From NCBI GenBank assembly GCA_963723355.1, contig CAVRQQ010000003.1:62001-126000 (forward strand): DNA of 64,000 nt, in the 5' to 3' direction. This DNA is from JAFDBW01 sp963723355. Lineage in GTDB: Bacteria; Desulfobacterota; Desulfuromonadia; Desulfuromonadales; BM103. Position numbers and translations under genes: made by a program. Below, piece after piece: positions 35,189 to 44,007 of this stretch (positions are counted from its first letter, which is position 1; each line of letters starts with the position of its first letter). The notes beneath the pieces were generated by a model. That model worked only from the letters and a program-made list of their open reading frames with translations, had not been told where the DNA came from and did not search any database.

Positions 35189-36022
35189 TCAGTCGAAAAA
35201 AAGCGGTTCGACGCTTTTCGGTATCAAGCCCCGCTGTTCCGCCCTGGCCATCAAGGTCTCCACCGCAGCTACGCCCTGCTCGCCAAGATCCAGCGAGAAA
35301 TTGTTCACGTAGAGGTCGATGTGTGCATCGATCACCTGGTCATCCAGTTCCTGGGCATGCTCCCTGATGTAGGCGCGCGGCTCCTTTGGGTTCTGCTGTG
35401 CATAGTCAAGGCTGGCCCGTATGGCCCGATCGACGGCCTGGATCGTTGCGCTGCCGAGGTCCCTGCGGGCGAGGATGCCGCCGAGCGGAATCGGCAGGCC
35501 GGTGTCCGTTTCCCACCAGCCCCCCAGGTCAAGAACCTTTTGAAAGCCGGACTCCAGGTAGGTGAAGCGGGATTCGTGGATAATCACCCCGGCGTCAGCC
35601 TCGCCGCGCTTGAGCGCCGGCATGACCTGGTCGAACGGAACCACCAGCAGATCGTCGTAGCCGGCGCCGTAAAGCTGTAACAGCAGGTTCGCCGTGGTCA
35701 GCTTGCCGGGGATCGCAATGCGTCTGCCGCGCAGGGAGTGCATATCGGTTGCCGCCGAAGCTATGACCAGGGGGCCGCAACCGCGACCGAGGGCACCGCC
35801 GCTGCGCAGCAGTACATATCGGTCGCGCAGGTGACCGAGGGCATGATAAGAGATCTTCGTCAGGTCGAGTTGGCCGCCCAGGGCAAGCTGATTGAGGGTT
35901 TCGACATCTTCAAGGCGCTCGACGATGGAAAAGCCGGGCATCTCAACCTTGCCATGTGTGAGGGCGTAAAAGATATAGGTATCGTTCGGGCAGGGGGAGT
36001 AGCCGAGGCTCAGGGTTTTCAT
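35189..36022 (-). CDS. mqnD: 1,4-dihydroxy-6-naphthoate synthase
   Basis: 277 residues, futalosine menaquinone pathway, converts cyclic dehypoxanthine futalosine to 1,4-dihydroxy-6-naphthoate. Periplasmic-binding-protein-like fold: LSLGYSPCPNDTYIFYAL at the N-terminus (with the Cys/Asn active-site region), DLTKISYHALGHL, LRSGGALGRGCGPLV, ADAGVIIHESRFTY and TGLPIPLGGILARRDL. Starts 1 nt after the mqnB stop (TAG-C-ATG), so the two are translationally linked. Confidence 0.94.
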   Translation of the reverse strand: MKTLSLGYSPCPNDTYIFYALTHGKVEMPGFSIVERLEDVETLNQLALGGQLDLTKISYHALGHLRDRYVLLRSGGALGRGCGPLVIASAATDMHSLRGRRIAIPGKLTTANLLLQLYGAGYDDLLVVPFDQVMPALKRGEADAGVIIHESRFTYLESGFQKVLDLGGWWETDTGLPIPLGGILARRDLGSATIQAVDRAIRASLDYAQQNPKEPRAYIREHAQELDDQVIDAHIDLYVNNFSLDLGEQGVAAVETLMARAEQRGLIPKSVEPLFFD

Positions 36023-36023
36023 G

Positions 36024-36757
36024 CTATTGTCCCGGCCATTTTTGAAGCAGACCAATCACTGCTTGCTGCGCCACCGTCATCCCGGCGGCCAGGTCCCAGC
36101 GGCTGGTGTCGCGATCTTCCACCAGGTTGGAAATGCCGCGCATTTCCAGGAGAGGGACGGAGAGCTGCCGGCAGGCGAGAGCGACCGCGGCGCCTTCCAT
36201 GTTTTCACAGATGCCGCCGGTACGCTGTTCGATCTGAATGGCTCTGGCCGTGGTCCCGGTGCAGGTGGAGACCGTGACGAAGGAGCCCGTCGCCAGCTTT
36301 ATTCCCTGTTCATCTGCCAGGTCGAGAAGCGTCGGTCTTGACCAGCTCCTGAAGCGGTTTGTCTGTTGGCCAGCTGTTGAAAAAAGACTCGTCTCCCTGG
36401 CGCATCGGTAGTCTCATGGCGGCGAGATCATCAAAGCCATGGGGGGTGAGCAACACCTTCGTCGCCGAAAATCTCCGTCTCGGCGAGCGCCAGATCGCCG
36501 ATCTCCAGGCCGGAGTGCGGGTAGGCACCGCCGCAGCCGAACAGCAGGAGCGCTTCTGGCCGGCAATAGTGCAACAGGGTGATTGTGGCCGCAGCCGCAG
36601 CCGCCTTGCCGATGCCGCCATGGGTCAGGCAGACGGCTTGACCATGGATCCGTCCGGTCAGCATGACCATGCCGTCGACAGATTCCTGGCCGGAATCCTT
36701 TAGGATTTCGCTGATCAGAACGGTTTCTTCGGGAACGGCAGCGAGAAGGGCAATCAT
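36024..36757 (-). CDS. mqnB: Futalosine hydrolase (frame broken twice)
   Basis: Nucleosidase of the MTAN/phosphorylase fold that removes hypoxanthine (or adenine) from (amino)futalosine. About 243 residues after removing two extra bases: one in the six-G run 36440-36445 (plus strand; GDEGVAHP must join HGFDDLAAMRLPM) and one A at 36327/36328 (QELVKTDA must join LDLADEQGIKLATGSFVTVS). Marks are MIALLAAVPEET at the start, CLTHGGIGKAAAAAA, LLFGCGGAYPHSGLEIGD and the substrate-binding ICENMEGAAVALAC with its Met-Glu pair. Overlapping/adjacent mqnD confirms identity. A GC-rich inverted repeat lies just before the start. Confidence 0.88.
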
Positions 36758-36763
36758 AGGGTC

Positions 36764-36828
36764 GGGGGCTGGGGACTGGGGGCTGGAGGCTGGAATTTCT
36801 AGTCCCAAGCCCCCAGTCCCCAGCCCCC
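36764..36828. repeat. GGGGCTGGGGACTGG inverted repeat
   Basis: A perfect 21-bp inverted repeat: 36764-36784 (GGGGGCTGGGGACTGGGG...) against 36808-36828 (...CCCCAGTCCCCAGCCCCC), with a further GGCTGGA inside. It is one of five places in this window with the same unit (also 43036, 43186, 44572, 60430). It lies immediately upstream of mqnB. Confidence 0.85.
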
Positions 36829-36832
36829 GCTT

Positions 36833-37942
36833 CTAAGGTTTATACCATCCGTTGCGGATCAGGTCCCGGCGCAGTTCGTAGCCGGCATTGCCGATCACGC
36901 CGTTGTACCAGAAATGTTCTTCCGCAGAGGTCCTGCACGGGCTGTCCAGGCGTTTCCTGCCGTCAATCAAAAGCTGGCGGAATTTTTCGTCAGGCTCCTT
37001 GAGGACGTCCATGATCCGGCCCTTAAGCGGCTCTTCGCAGGATGAAGTGACCTGGTGCAGGACATCGCGCAGCTGCAGCCCCATCCGGTATTCCCACAGG
37101 TCTCCCTCGAAACCGCTGCAGCACTCCTGGACAAAATCATTCCAGTCAAGCAGCAGGCTGCCAAAATCATCGCCGGCGATTTCATCGTAACCCGGGTGCT
37201 GGCTTAAGATCTCATCGATCTGCTTCTGCTCGTTCCGGGAAAAGAAGAAGGACAGGCTCTCCTCGACCGGGTACATGCCGAGCTCGTCGACCAGCTCCTG
37301 GCAAAAGTAGGCATAGTCGAGGTCACGGTCACTGTAATCCTGCAGGCAGAGTGGCAGATTCTCCCGCTCCAGGCAGAGCAGGGACAGGTGGTCATGCCCG
37401 AGTTCGGTATGCAAAAGGAGGTCGGGTCGATGCTGAATCCCGGCTTTGCTGAGCAGGTGAGTCAATTTCAGGTGGTTGTCGGAGAAAAAAGTCAGGATCT
37501 TCTCTTCCGAGAAGAACATCTCCTGGCTGGAACGGTTGTTGGCCAGGCCGAAGCCGACGAAGCCATCATGCATCAGCCGGTCCCAGTATGGAGCGATGGC
37601 GGCGATGATTTCGTTAACCGGCATGTAGGGTGAATAGTGAATGGTCGGCGCCGGCGGCTCCTGGTCGTTGGCGTTCGGCTCGGTGGTGTAAAATTCGAGG
37701 ATGAAGAACGCTTCATCGGGAATGCTGCAGGCAAAATCCTTGAATGCGGCCTGTACTTTCTCCGGGCGGGCAAGAATAGAAAAGTGATAAGTGTCGCTGG
37801 AGTTTTCCAGCAGGGAGAAGCTGTAGCCTTCCTGCAGGTGCTGAGAGCGCCGCTTGGCCTGCGGCCACAGCTGAACGCCCACCGGAAAATTTGAAAAAAT
37901 ATCTGACAAGGAAACCCTCTTTGTTTCGAAGCAATCAGGCAA
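36833..37942 (-). CDS. Protein of unknown function
   Basis: 369 residues if started at TTG 37942; TTG 37912, preceded by aaagagg at a good distance, is an alternative start. I do not recognise a family. It has no signal peptide and no membrane helices and is acidic and aromatic-rich (EAFFILEFYTTEPNANDQEPP; HDHLSLLCLERENLPLCLQDY; FFFSRNEQKQIDEILSQHP; EEHFWYNGVIGNAGYELRRDL), so a soluble cytoplasmic protein is likely. Coding is supported by sound codon use and length. It is followed by the GC-rich inverted repeat and then mqnB. Confidence 0.7.
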   Translation of the reverse strand: MPDCFETKRVSLSDIFSNFPVGVQLWPQAKRRSQHLQEGYSFSLLENSSDTYHFSILARPEKVQAAFKDFACSIPDEAFFILEFYTTEPNANDQEPPAPTIHYSPYMPVNEIIAAIAPYWDRLMHDGFVGFGLANNRSSQEMFFSEEKILTFFSDNHLKLTHLLSKAGIQHRPDLLLHTELGHDHLSLLCLERENLPLCLQDYSDRDLDYAYFCQELVDELGMYPVEESLSFFFSRNEQKQIDEILSQHPGYDEIAGDDFGSLLLDWNDFVQECCSGFEGDLWEYRMGLQLRDVLHQVTSSCEEPLKGRIMDVLKEPDEKFRQLLIDGRKRLDSPCRTSAEEHFWYNGVIGNAGYELRRDLIRNGWYKP

Positions 37943-38105
37943 TAAACAATCATACTGTATTCAACATGATGCGGCAATCAGCTTGACGAAGTCAACAGTC
38001 ACGCGCTACGGGATTGTTCATCATGTCATACCAGTAAATTAGGGCGTGGACCCCGACTTTAAGGGGTGGCGCAGAAAGTAGTTCTGAAAAATCAAAAAGG
38101 CTGCC

Positions 38106-38139
38106 TAAACGGGTGTTTAATATAAGTAAACGGGTTTTA
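38106..38139. promoter_or_regulatory. Tandem operator upstream of the carboxylase promoter
   Basis: Two palindromic boxes, TAAACgggtGTTTA (38106-38119) and TAAACgggTTTTA (38127-38139), start 21 nt apart, i.e. on the same face of the helix. A near copy (TAATTgggtGTTTA and TAAACggctTTTTA) is at 43858-43892. In both places the second TAAAC ends 26 nt before the -35 box. The XRE-cupin regulator encoded at 44008 is the natural candidate ligand; this is inferred. Confidence 0.68.
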
Positions 38140-38157
38140 TCTAAAATAAATTTTTGA

Positions 38158-38186
38158 TTGACTTAACCGGTAACATGGGCTATACC
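38158..38186 (+). promoter_or_regulatory. Promoter of the carboxylase operon
   Basis: TTGACT (38158-38163), 17-nt spacer, TATACC (38181-38186). The tandem operator lies 26 nt upstream of the -35 box, a position more usual for activation than for steric repression. Confidence 0.65.
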
Positions 38187-38341
38187 CATGCGGTGGATAA
38201 AACCCTATTTTACTGTGGGGGGCTTCGAAGCATTCTCACTTCCTTTTAGTAAATCAGTAATTGCGGATTTTTATATAGCTGTCAACCGGCAGGGCTCTGG
38301 CCCGGTCAGTTGAAAAACTCTAGCGAACAGAGGAATCAAAG

Positions 38342-40068
38342 ATGGCCAAAAAAGCGATTAAACCGTCACTGAAAAATCCATTTGCTCCACCGGAACAAGT
38401 CGAGTTCACCATCCCGGGTGAAGTTGCCGGGGTCCGCGGCGGCTACGAAGAGGTTATGCAGGAAGGTTACGACCTGATCCAGCGCCCGATCAAATCCGTT
38501 GCCGTCGGCCAGATTGAAAAGCAGCACTTCAAGAAGCGGATGACCGTCTGGGAGCGGATCAAGGTCCTGACCCAGGAAGAGCCGAACGTGCTCTACCAGA
38601 ACTGGGGCAAGAACCTCGATGGCGCCTCACTGGTAACCGGGATTCTCAATATCAACGGCCGTGATGTCGGCATCTATGGCCATGACTTCACGGTCCGCGC
38701 CGGTTCCATCGACGCAACCAACGGCAACAAGCTGGCGCGCATGTTCTATATGTGCGGTGAGAAGGGCCTGCCACTTGATCGGCATGAACGACTCGGCCGG
38801 CGCTTTTGTCCCTGCCGGGGTCGGCGGTCTCGACGGTTACGCCGAGGCCTTTACCGCCCTGCGCAAGATCAGCGGCGTGGTGCCGACTGTCATGTGCATG
38901 TTCGGCTACAATGCCGGCGGCGGCTCTTACCTGCCACGCCAGGGCAGCTTCGTTATCCAGCCGAACGACACCTTTTTCGGCCTGACCGGCCCGGGCGTCG
39001 TCAAGTCGGTGCTCGGTGAAGACATCACCCCGGAAGAACTGGGTGGACCGAAGGTGCATGGCGCCTCCGGCGTCGCCGACCTGACTGTCTCTGACGAAAC
39101 CGCGGCCTTGCGGACCGCGTCACGACTGGTCAGCTACCTTCCCGACAACAACTTCAGCATGGCGCCTTTCCAGGAAACCAGTGATCCGCTTGATCGCAAG
39201 ACCTGGGAGATCAACACCCTGCTGAAAAAAGCGTTCAACTCCCCGACCGGCTTCAACACGCCGTTCGATGTCTCGATCATCATCCAGCAGATCTGCGATC
39301 ACGGCGATTACTTTGAAATCCAGCCTGAGCGCTCCCGGGAAGCGATCACCGCCTTCGGCCGTCTCGGCGGCAACGTGGTCGGCTTCGTCGCCAACAACAG
39401 CGCCGTGTCCTCGGGTCAGATCGACTGCGACTCGGCGGTCAAGATTGCCCGCTTCGTGCGTTTCTGCAACATCTACAATATTCCGCTGATCTTCATGGAA
39501 GACACCACCGGCTTCCTGCCGGGTCGTGAGCAGGAAGCCCGCGGCATTGTCCAGGCCGGCCGCTCGATGCTCGATTCGATCGTCGACGTGCGTACCCCGA
39601 GGATCCTGCTGATTCTGCGCAACGCCTACGGCGGCGCCTATGCGTCCTTTAACAACTACCCGACCGGTGCAGACCTGGTCCTCGCCCTGCCGACCACCCG
39701 CCTCGCGGTTATGGGACCCGGCCGGCAAGGAGTTCGTCTACAAGACCGAATTGCGCAAGATCCGCGGTGCCATCAAGCAGATGGTCGCCGAAGGGACCCA
39801 GACGCGCATCAAGGCCGGTGTTGAGGGTACCGAAGCGAAGCGGGATGCCGAAGCCGAAGCCGCGGAATGGCTGAAGAACCAGGAAGCAGAACTCAACCTG
39901 CGCTACGAAAAAGAGCTGATGAACCCGAAAGAGGGTCTGGCCCTTGGTTCGATCTCCTCGCTGGTTATGCCGACCGACCTGCGCAAGGTCCTCGGTGAAA
40001 ACATGAACTTCCTGCTGCGGCACTATCAGCCGTCAACCTGGCAGGATGTCCAGCGCGAGTTCCATTAA
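38342..40068 (+). CDS. Acyl-CoA (propionyl-CoA) carboxylase, carboxyltransferase subunit (frame broken twice)
   Basis: About 574 residues, a crotonase-fold carboxyltransferase with N and C halves. Marks: GASLVTGILNINGRDVGIYGHDFTV split to GHDFTVRAGS, LIGMNDSAGAFVPAGVGGLDGYAEAF, FGLTGPGVVKSVLGEDITPEELGG and LRNAYGGAYASFNNYP. Two extra bases interrupt it: a T at 38775/38776 (EKGLP joins LIGMNDSAG) and a C at 39717-39719 (AVMGP joins AGKEFVYKTEL). The subunit pairs with the biotin carboxylase/BCCP gene 95 nt downstream. Propionyl-CoA is the expected substrate because the same region encodes methylmalonyl-CoA mutase, epimerase and MeaB and shares an operator with this operon; acetyl-CoA cannot be excluded from sequence alone. 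Confidence 0.82.
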
Positions 40069-40163
40069 GGCAGGGACTGGGGGTTAGAGTTGAGGGCAGG
40101 TTATGCGCAATGCCCGGCTGCGATTCTGAACGAGCATCAAAAGACGTCAATGGAGAACATAAC

Positions 40164-43032
40164 ATGAACGATTTTTATACGAACAATCCACTGATCCATC
40201 GCGATCGCCGCTTGAGCAAGTCCGACTCCGAGTGGGTCCGTTCCTTCTCTTGTGAAGACCTCAAGCCGCTGATCGTTTGTCGTGGCCCGATCCGCCTCGA
40301 GGCAATGACCGTCTACGAAGAGATGGGGATCAGCCATTACGGCATTCTGCTCTCCGAGAAGGATTCGATCATCTATCCGAATGCGCTGTCTCCCGAGTTG
40401 CGCATGTTGACCGACAACAGTCGCGTGCACCGCGTGCCCGATTACACCGGGGCCTCCAAGGAAGAGCGCGTCGAGCGGATCGGCCAGATCATCCAGATAG
40501 CCCATGACAACGGCTACGACTCGATCTTCGCCGGTTACGGATTCATGGCCGAAGACGACGAGTTTGTCCAGGCTATCGAGGATGCCGGTCTCAAGTTCAT
40601 CGGCCCCTGCGCCGCCACCCAGCGCGGCGCCGGCAAGAAGGACGAAGCCAAGCGCACCGCGCTGAGCGTCAACGTCTCGGTCACGCCGGGTATCGACAAC
40701 GCGACCTCCCGCACCCTGGTCACCAAGCATCCAAGCCGCGAGGCGCTGCTGGCGGTTGTCAAGGCAGAAGGACTGAAGTGCGACAAGAAGCGTACTCGAC
40801 AATAAGAATCTTGCGCTGGAGGATCTGGCTGATCATATCCTGATGGCGTCCTACGACAAGGGGATCGACCTCTTCTCCATGGACGAGCTCGGTGCGCAGG
40901 TCGAAAAAGAGTGCTTCGACATGTTCAAGAACTATCCCGGCGCCCGGATCCGCCTCAAGGCAATCGGCGGCGGCGGTGGCAAGGGGCAGCGGATCCTCGG
41001 CGCCTCGCTTTTGACCAAAAAGAACCCGACTGATGCCGACATCAAGAAGGCGGCCTGCACGGCACCGGAACTGGTCCGCGAAGTCCTGCTCGAAGTCAAG
41101 GCGAACGGTGTCGGTGACAACAAGAACGTCCTGGTCGAGCTGAACATCGAACAGACCCGCCATAACGAGATCCAGCTGCTGGGCAACGGTGAGTGGGCGA
41201 TCGCCCTCGGCGGCCGCGACTGCTCGCTGCAGATGCACGAGCAGAAACTGCTGGAAATCTCCGTGACCCAGGAAGCCCTGGCCGAAGAAATCAAGAAGGC
41301 CAAGAAAGCCGGGCTCAAGGCCCAGGCCGCGGCGCTGGAGTCCGACCTCAAGGTGCTCAAGCGCATGGAAGAGGAGTCCGAGCGCTTCGGCATCGCCGTC
41401 GGCCTCGACTCGGCATCGACCTTCGAGTGTATCGTCGACCGTGACCGCCACTACTTCATGGAAGTCAATACCCGCATCCAGGTCGAGCATCGCGTGACCG
41501 AGCTGGTCTACAATCTGAAATTCACCAATCCGAAGAACAAAAAGGATTTCTTCATCGTCGAGTCGCTGGTCGAGGCGATGGCCCTGTTGGCAAGACACAA
41601 GCAACGCCTGCCGCGTCCCGAGCGTCAGCCGCGTTTTGGCGCAGGTGCAGAAGCTCGTCTCAACGCGACAGACAGCTCCCTGTCACCGAGTGCCGGTGGC
41701 TATGTCCGCTACTGGTCGGCCCCGATCGACGGTGAAATCCGCGACGACCAGGGCATCTGCATCAAGAACCCGGACACCAACCAGTTCATGCGTTATCACC
41801 TGGCCGGTGCCTACGACTCGAATATCGCCCTGCTGTTGACCAAGGGTGAGAATCGGCTCGACAGCTACGAGCACCTCTCCACGGTTCTGCGCAGTACGGT
41901 TCTGCGAGGTTCCAACCTGGCGACCAACCTGGAATTCCATTATGGCCTGGTCAACTGGTTCCTTGGCCAGAACGTCATGGCCAAGCCGACCACCCGTTTC
42001 GTGGTCCCCTACCTGACCCTGGTCGGCAAGCTCAAGGAAGAGGCCAGCAAGCTCGACGTGGTTTTCGCGTTCCTGGCGATGAAGAAGCATTTCGGTTCGG
42101 TCTACGGTGATGATCCGGAGATCAAGGCAGCGATTTCCGAGACACTCGACCGCAAGGGGACCCTGTTGACCCGGCCGATGGAGTTCCTGCTGGCCGACCC
42201 GCATTTGCTCTCCGGTTGGCTCAGCATCAACCGCAAGAACTTCAAGTTCGAGAAGGGCAAGCTGATCTGGCTGCGTAATCCGCTGGTGATCCTCGAGGAA
42301 ACCTACGAGTATCTCAACATGACCTGGCGCAAGGCTGCCCCGGCCGACGAGGTGATCTGGACCCATGACCGCGACCTGCTGCAGAATGCCCTGGATTTCT
42401 ACGCCGAGCTGCGCAATAAATTTGGTCTGGAGAAGGGCGAGTACCTGAAACTGAATGACATCCTCGGCAAGGAGAAGCCGCAGGGAGGTTTTGACAAGGA
42501 GACCTGGGCCAACATCCAGGCCGCCCACCTTGGCTACGAGGTCGGCAATGAGCTGTTCGGCATGCTGTTCCTGATTGCCGACCGGACCGATTTCTTCGAT
42601 TTCAAGGTCGAAGACGATCTTGAGGTGACCATCCCCGACTACCTCAACGACCCGGACCTGCAGGCGGCCATGAAGAAGATCCTGGTGCCGCCGCCGTCAA
42701 CCAAGGCCGACGAGATCGTCACCCCGGGCGGTGGCATGTACTATGCCCAGGAAGCCCCGGGGATGCCGAAATTCGTCAATGAAGGCGACCATTTCGAAAA
42801 GGGCCAGCCGCTGTTCATCCTCGAAGTCATGAAGATGTTCAACAAGGTCCCGGCACCCTTCTCCGGAACCATCGACAAGATCCTGATCGAAGGCGGTGAC
42901 GGGGTTATTGTCAAGAAGGGCCAGCCGATTTTCAAGGTGACTCCCGACGAGAAATTCGTTGAAGTCGACCCGAAGGAGATCGAAGCCGAGAAGCGGGCCA
43001 CCACCGCTGCCTACCTGAAGGATGTACTTTAA
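40164..43032 (+). CDS. Acyl-CoA carboxylase, biotin carboxylase plus biotin-carrier subunit (one frameshift)
   Basis: About 955 residues, much longer than ordinary biotin carboxylases (about 450) or PCC alpha subunits (about 660-700). The N-terminal domain shows LIVCRGPIRLEAMTVYEEMG and FAGYGFMAEDDEFVQAIEDAGLKFIGP; the ATP-grasp glycine loop is LKAIGGGGGKGQRILG; HYFMEVNTRIQVEHRVTEL is the usual catalytic region. The C-terminal biotinyl domain has FILEVMKMFNKV with the biotinylated lysine in VMKM (most relatives have AMKM). One extra base at 40791 separates KAEGLKCDKK from VLDNKNLALEDLADHI. ATG 40164 follows ggagaacataac. An insertion of about 250 residues between the BC core and the biotinyl domain (FRYHLAG... 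to about residue 860) is unlike the standard fold. Confidence 0.82.
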
Positions 43033-43035
43033 AGG

Positions 43036-43110
43036 CGGTGCGGGGCTGGGGACTGGGGGCTGGTTAGAGGCGGCTCTGGGGGCTGGGGACTGGGGGCTAA
43101 GGCTAAAGAC
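43036..43110 (+). repeat. GGGGCTGGGGACTGG repeat, left arm
   Basis: Two tandem units of ggggctggggactgggggct separated by GGTTAGAGGCGGCTCT, just after the carboxylase stop. The complementary arm is at 43186-43268, so the whole 43036-43268 stretch can fold back on itself around the terminator at 43128. Confidence 0.8.
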
Positions 43111-43127
43111 ATAAACCTTAAAAAGAG

Positions 43128-43157
43128 CAAGGCCGACAGGGAAACCTGTCGGCCTTG
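43128..43157 (+). terminator. Hairpin with GAAA loop after the carboxylase operon
   Basis: A perfect 13-bp stem CAAGGCCGACAGG/CCTGTCGGCCTTG closes a GAAA tetraloop. The T tract is weak (TGTTTAGTTTATT) but position and stem strength fit an operon terminator; A-rich sequence on the left would let it act on the minus strand too. Confidence 0.7.
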
Positions 43158-43185
43158 TGTTTAGTTTATTAAGGGTTTACTGTCT

Positions 43186-43268
43186 TAACCAGCCTCTAGC
43201 CAGCCCCCAACCTCCAGCCCCCGAGAGCCGCCTCTAACCAGCCCCCAGCCCCCAGCCGCCAGCCCCCG
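43186..43268 (-). repeat. GGGGCTGGGGACTGG repeat, right arm
   Basis: Reverse-complement units (CCAGCCCCCAACCTCCAGCC, then GAGAGCCGCCTCTAACCAGC) that match 43036-43110 including the AGAGGCGGCTCT spacer. It abuts the stop codon of the zinc-ribbon gene. Confidence 0.8.
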
Positions 43269-43269
43269 C

Positions 43270-43476
43270 CTAAGAGTTATCGGCACCATCCACTGATTCG
43301 GTGTTCGACTCCAGGAAGGACTTCTGCTGGGTATCCTTGACGACATCCACAAGGCCGTGGTTTACCGACCAGGTCGAGCCGCAGATATCGCATTGATAGA
43401 GGTCCTCGTCGAAGCCGTTGGTGTGCACCTGAATCTCGGTGTGCGCCTGGTGGTTCTTACACACTGGACATCTCAT
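43270..43476 (-). CDS. Small zinc-ribbon protein
   Basis: 68 residues from an ATG with an excellent ribosome site (ggaggtgacgcg). MRCPVCKNHQAHTE and YQCDICGSTWSV supply two CxxC knuckles about 25 residues apart, typical of a single zinc ribbon. The C-terminal part is polar. No enzyme domain; a nucleic-acid or protein-binding role is possible. It is transcribed toward the carboxylase operon. Confidence 0.75.
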   Translation of the reverse strand: MRCPVCKNHQAHTEIQVHTNGFDEDLYQCDICGSTWSVNHGLVDVVKDTQQKSFLESNTESVDGADNS

Positions 43477-43760
43477 CGCGTCACCTCCATGCAAGAATAT
43501 TAGAAGGTTCACATCTGTCGTCATTCTAGCGCAACCCGGAACAAATGCAACCAGAAAAAATCAAACATAACAGGATGTTGCGAAGCCGTGCTGTTCTATT
43601 GTTCAGACCGGCAGTTTAAAATTCAGTTGCCAGCCCTGTTTGGTCAAGGGGCATTTCGCTCCGCAAGACAAACTATGGGCGGTTTTTGCCAGAGGATTTT
43701 GCATCACAACAAGATAAAAACTCCAGGCTGCCCTGATAACGTAATCTCTCGCGTGATTTG

Positions 43761-43804
43761 ATCCCGGTTCCGGCGCAACCGGCTGTTTGCAGGCGGGATT
43801 TTTT
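43761..43804 (+). terminator. Terminator-like hairpin upstream of the regulator promoter
   Basis: ATCCCG (43761-43766) pairs with CGGGAT (43794-43799), with an inner CCGGTT/AACCGG stem, followed by T6. It would block transcription entering from the left and isolate the regulator's promoter. Confidence 0.55.
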
Positions 43805-43857
43805 CATCCGACGGGCGGACGATCAGCGACTACGGAAAATACCCGCACGAAATGAGC

Positions 43858-43892
43858 TAATTGGGTGTTTAATATAGATAAACGGCTTTTTA
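43858..43892. promoter_or_regulatory. Tandem operator upstream of the XRE-cupin regulator
   Basis: TAATTgggtGTTTA (43858-43871) and TAAACggctTTTTA (43879-43892), starts 21 nt apart. The central part GGGTGTTTAATATA..TAAACGG is shared with 38111-38133, and the distance from the second TAAAC to the -35 box is again 26 nt. Suggests that the regulator controls its own gene together with the carboxylase operon. Confidence 0.68.
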
Positions 43893-43909
43893 TCATGGTT
43901 AAATATTTA

Positions 43910-43939
43910 TTGACATTTGCACCCTGCTTCGGGTATATC
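43910..43939 (+). promoter_or_regulatory. Promoter of the XRE-cupin regulator gene
   Basis: TTGACA (43910-43915), 18-nt spacer, TATATC (43934-43939). The transcript has a leader of about 60 nt to the GTG start. Confidence 0.65.
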
Positions 43940-44007
43940 CTACAGGCTCTAAAACCTTATTCTATTTTTTCTGCATCACTCACCCGAAACACTTGGGAAG
44001 GTCAATC

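Larger units (their letters stand above)
37943..38341. other. Regulatory intergenic region before the carboxylase operon
   Basis: 399 nt without a gene, AT-rich in the middle. It holds a tandem operator and a promoter (marked separately), a long 5' leader of about 145 nt with a TTCGAAGC stretch and GGCTCTGGCCCGG near the end, and a ribosome site (agaggaatcaaag) for the carboxylase gene. Confidence 0.6.
43477..44007. other. Regulatory intergenic region between the zinc-ribbon and XRE-cupin genes
   Basis: 531 nt without a gene. From left: AT-rich divergent promoter region of the zinc-ribbon gene; no recognisable gene in 43540-43760; a terminator-like hairpin at 43761-43804; then the tandem operator (43858-43892) and promoter (43910-43939) of the regulator gene, all marked separately. 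Confidence 0.6.

Noticed and set aside
43036..43268. CRISPR-like appearance of the G-rich repeats
   Set aside because: Units are adjacent or inverted, without uniform spacers, and no cas gene is present.
43860..44007. TTG at 43993 as the start of the XRE-cupin gene
   Set aside because: GTG 44008 has gggaagg at proper distance and gives the usual N-terminus before the helix-turn-helix; TTG would use that ribosome site as coding sequence.
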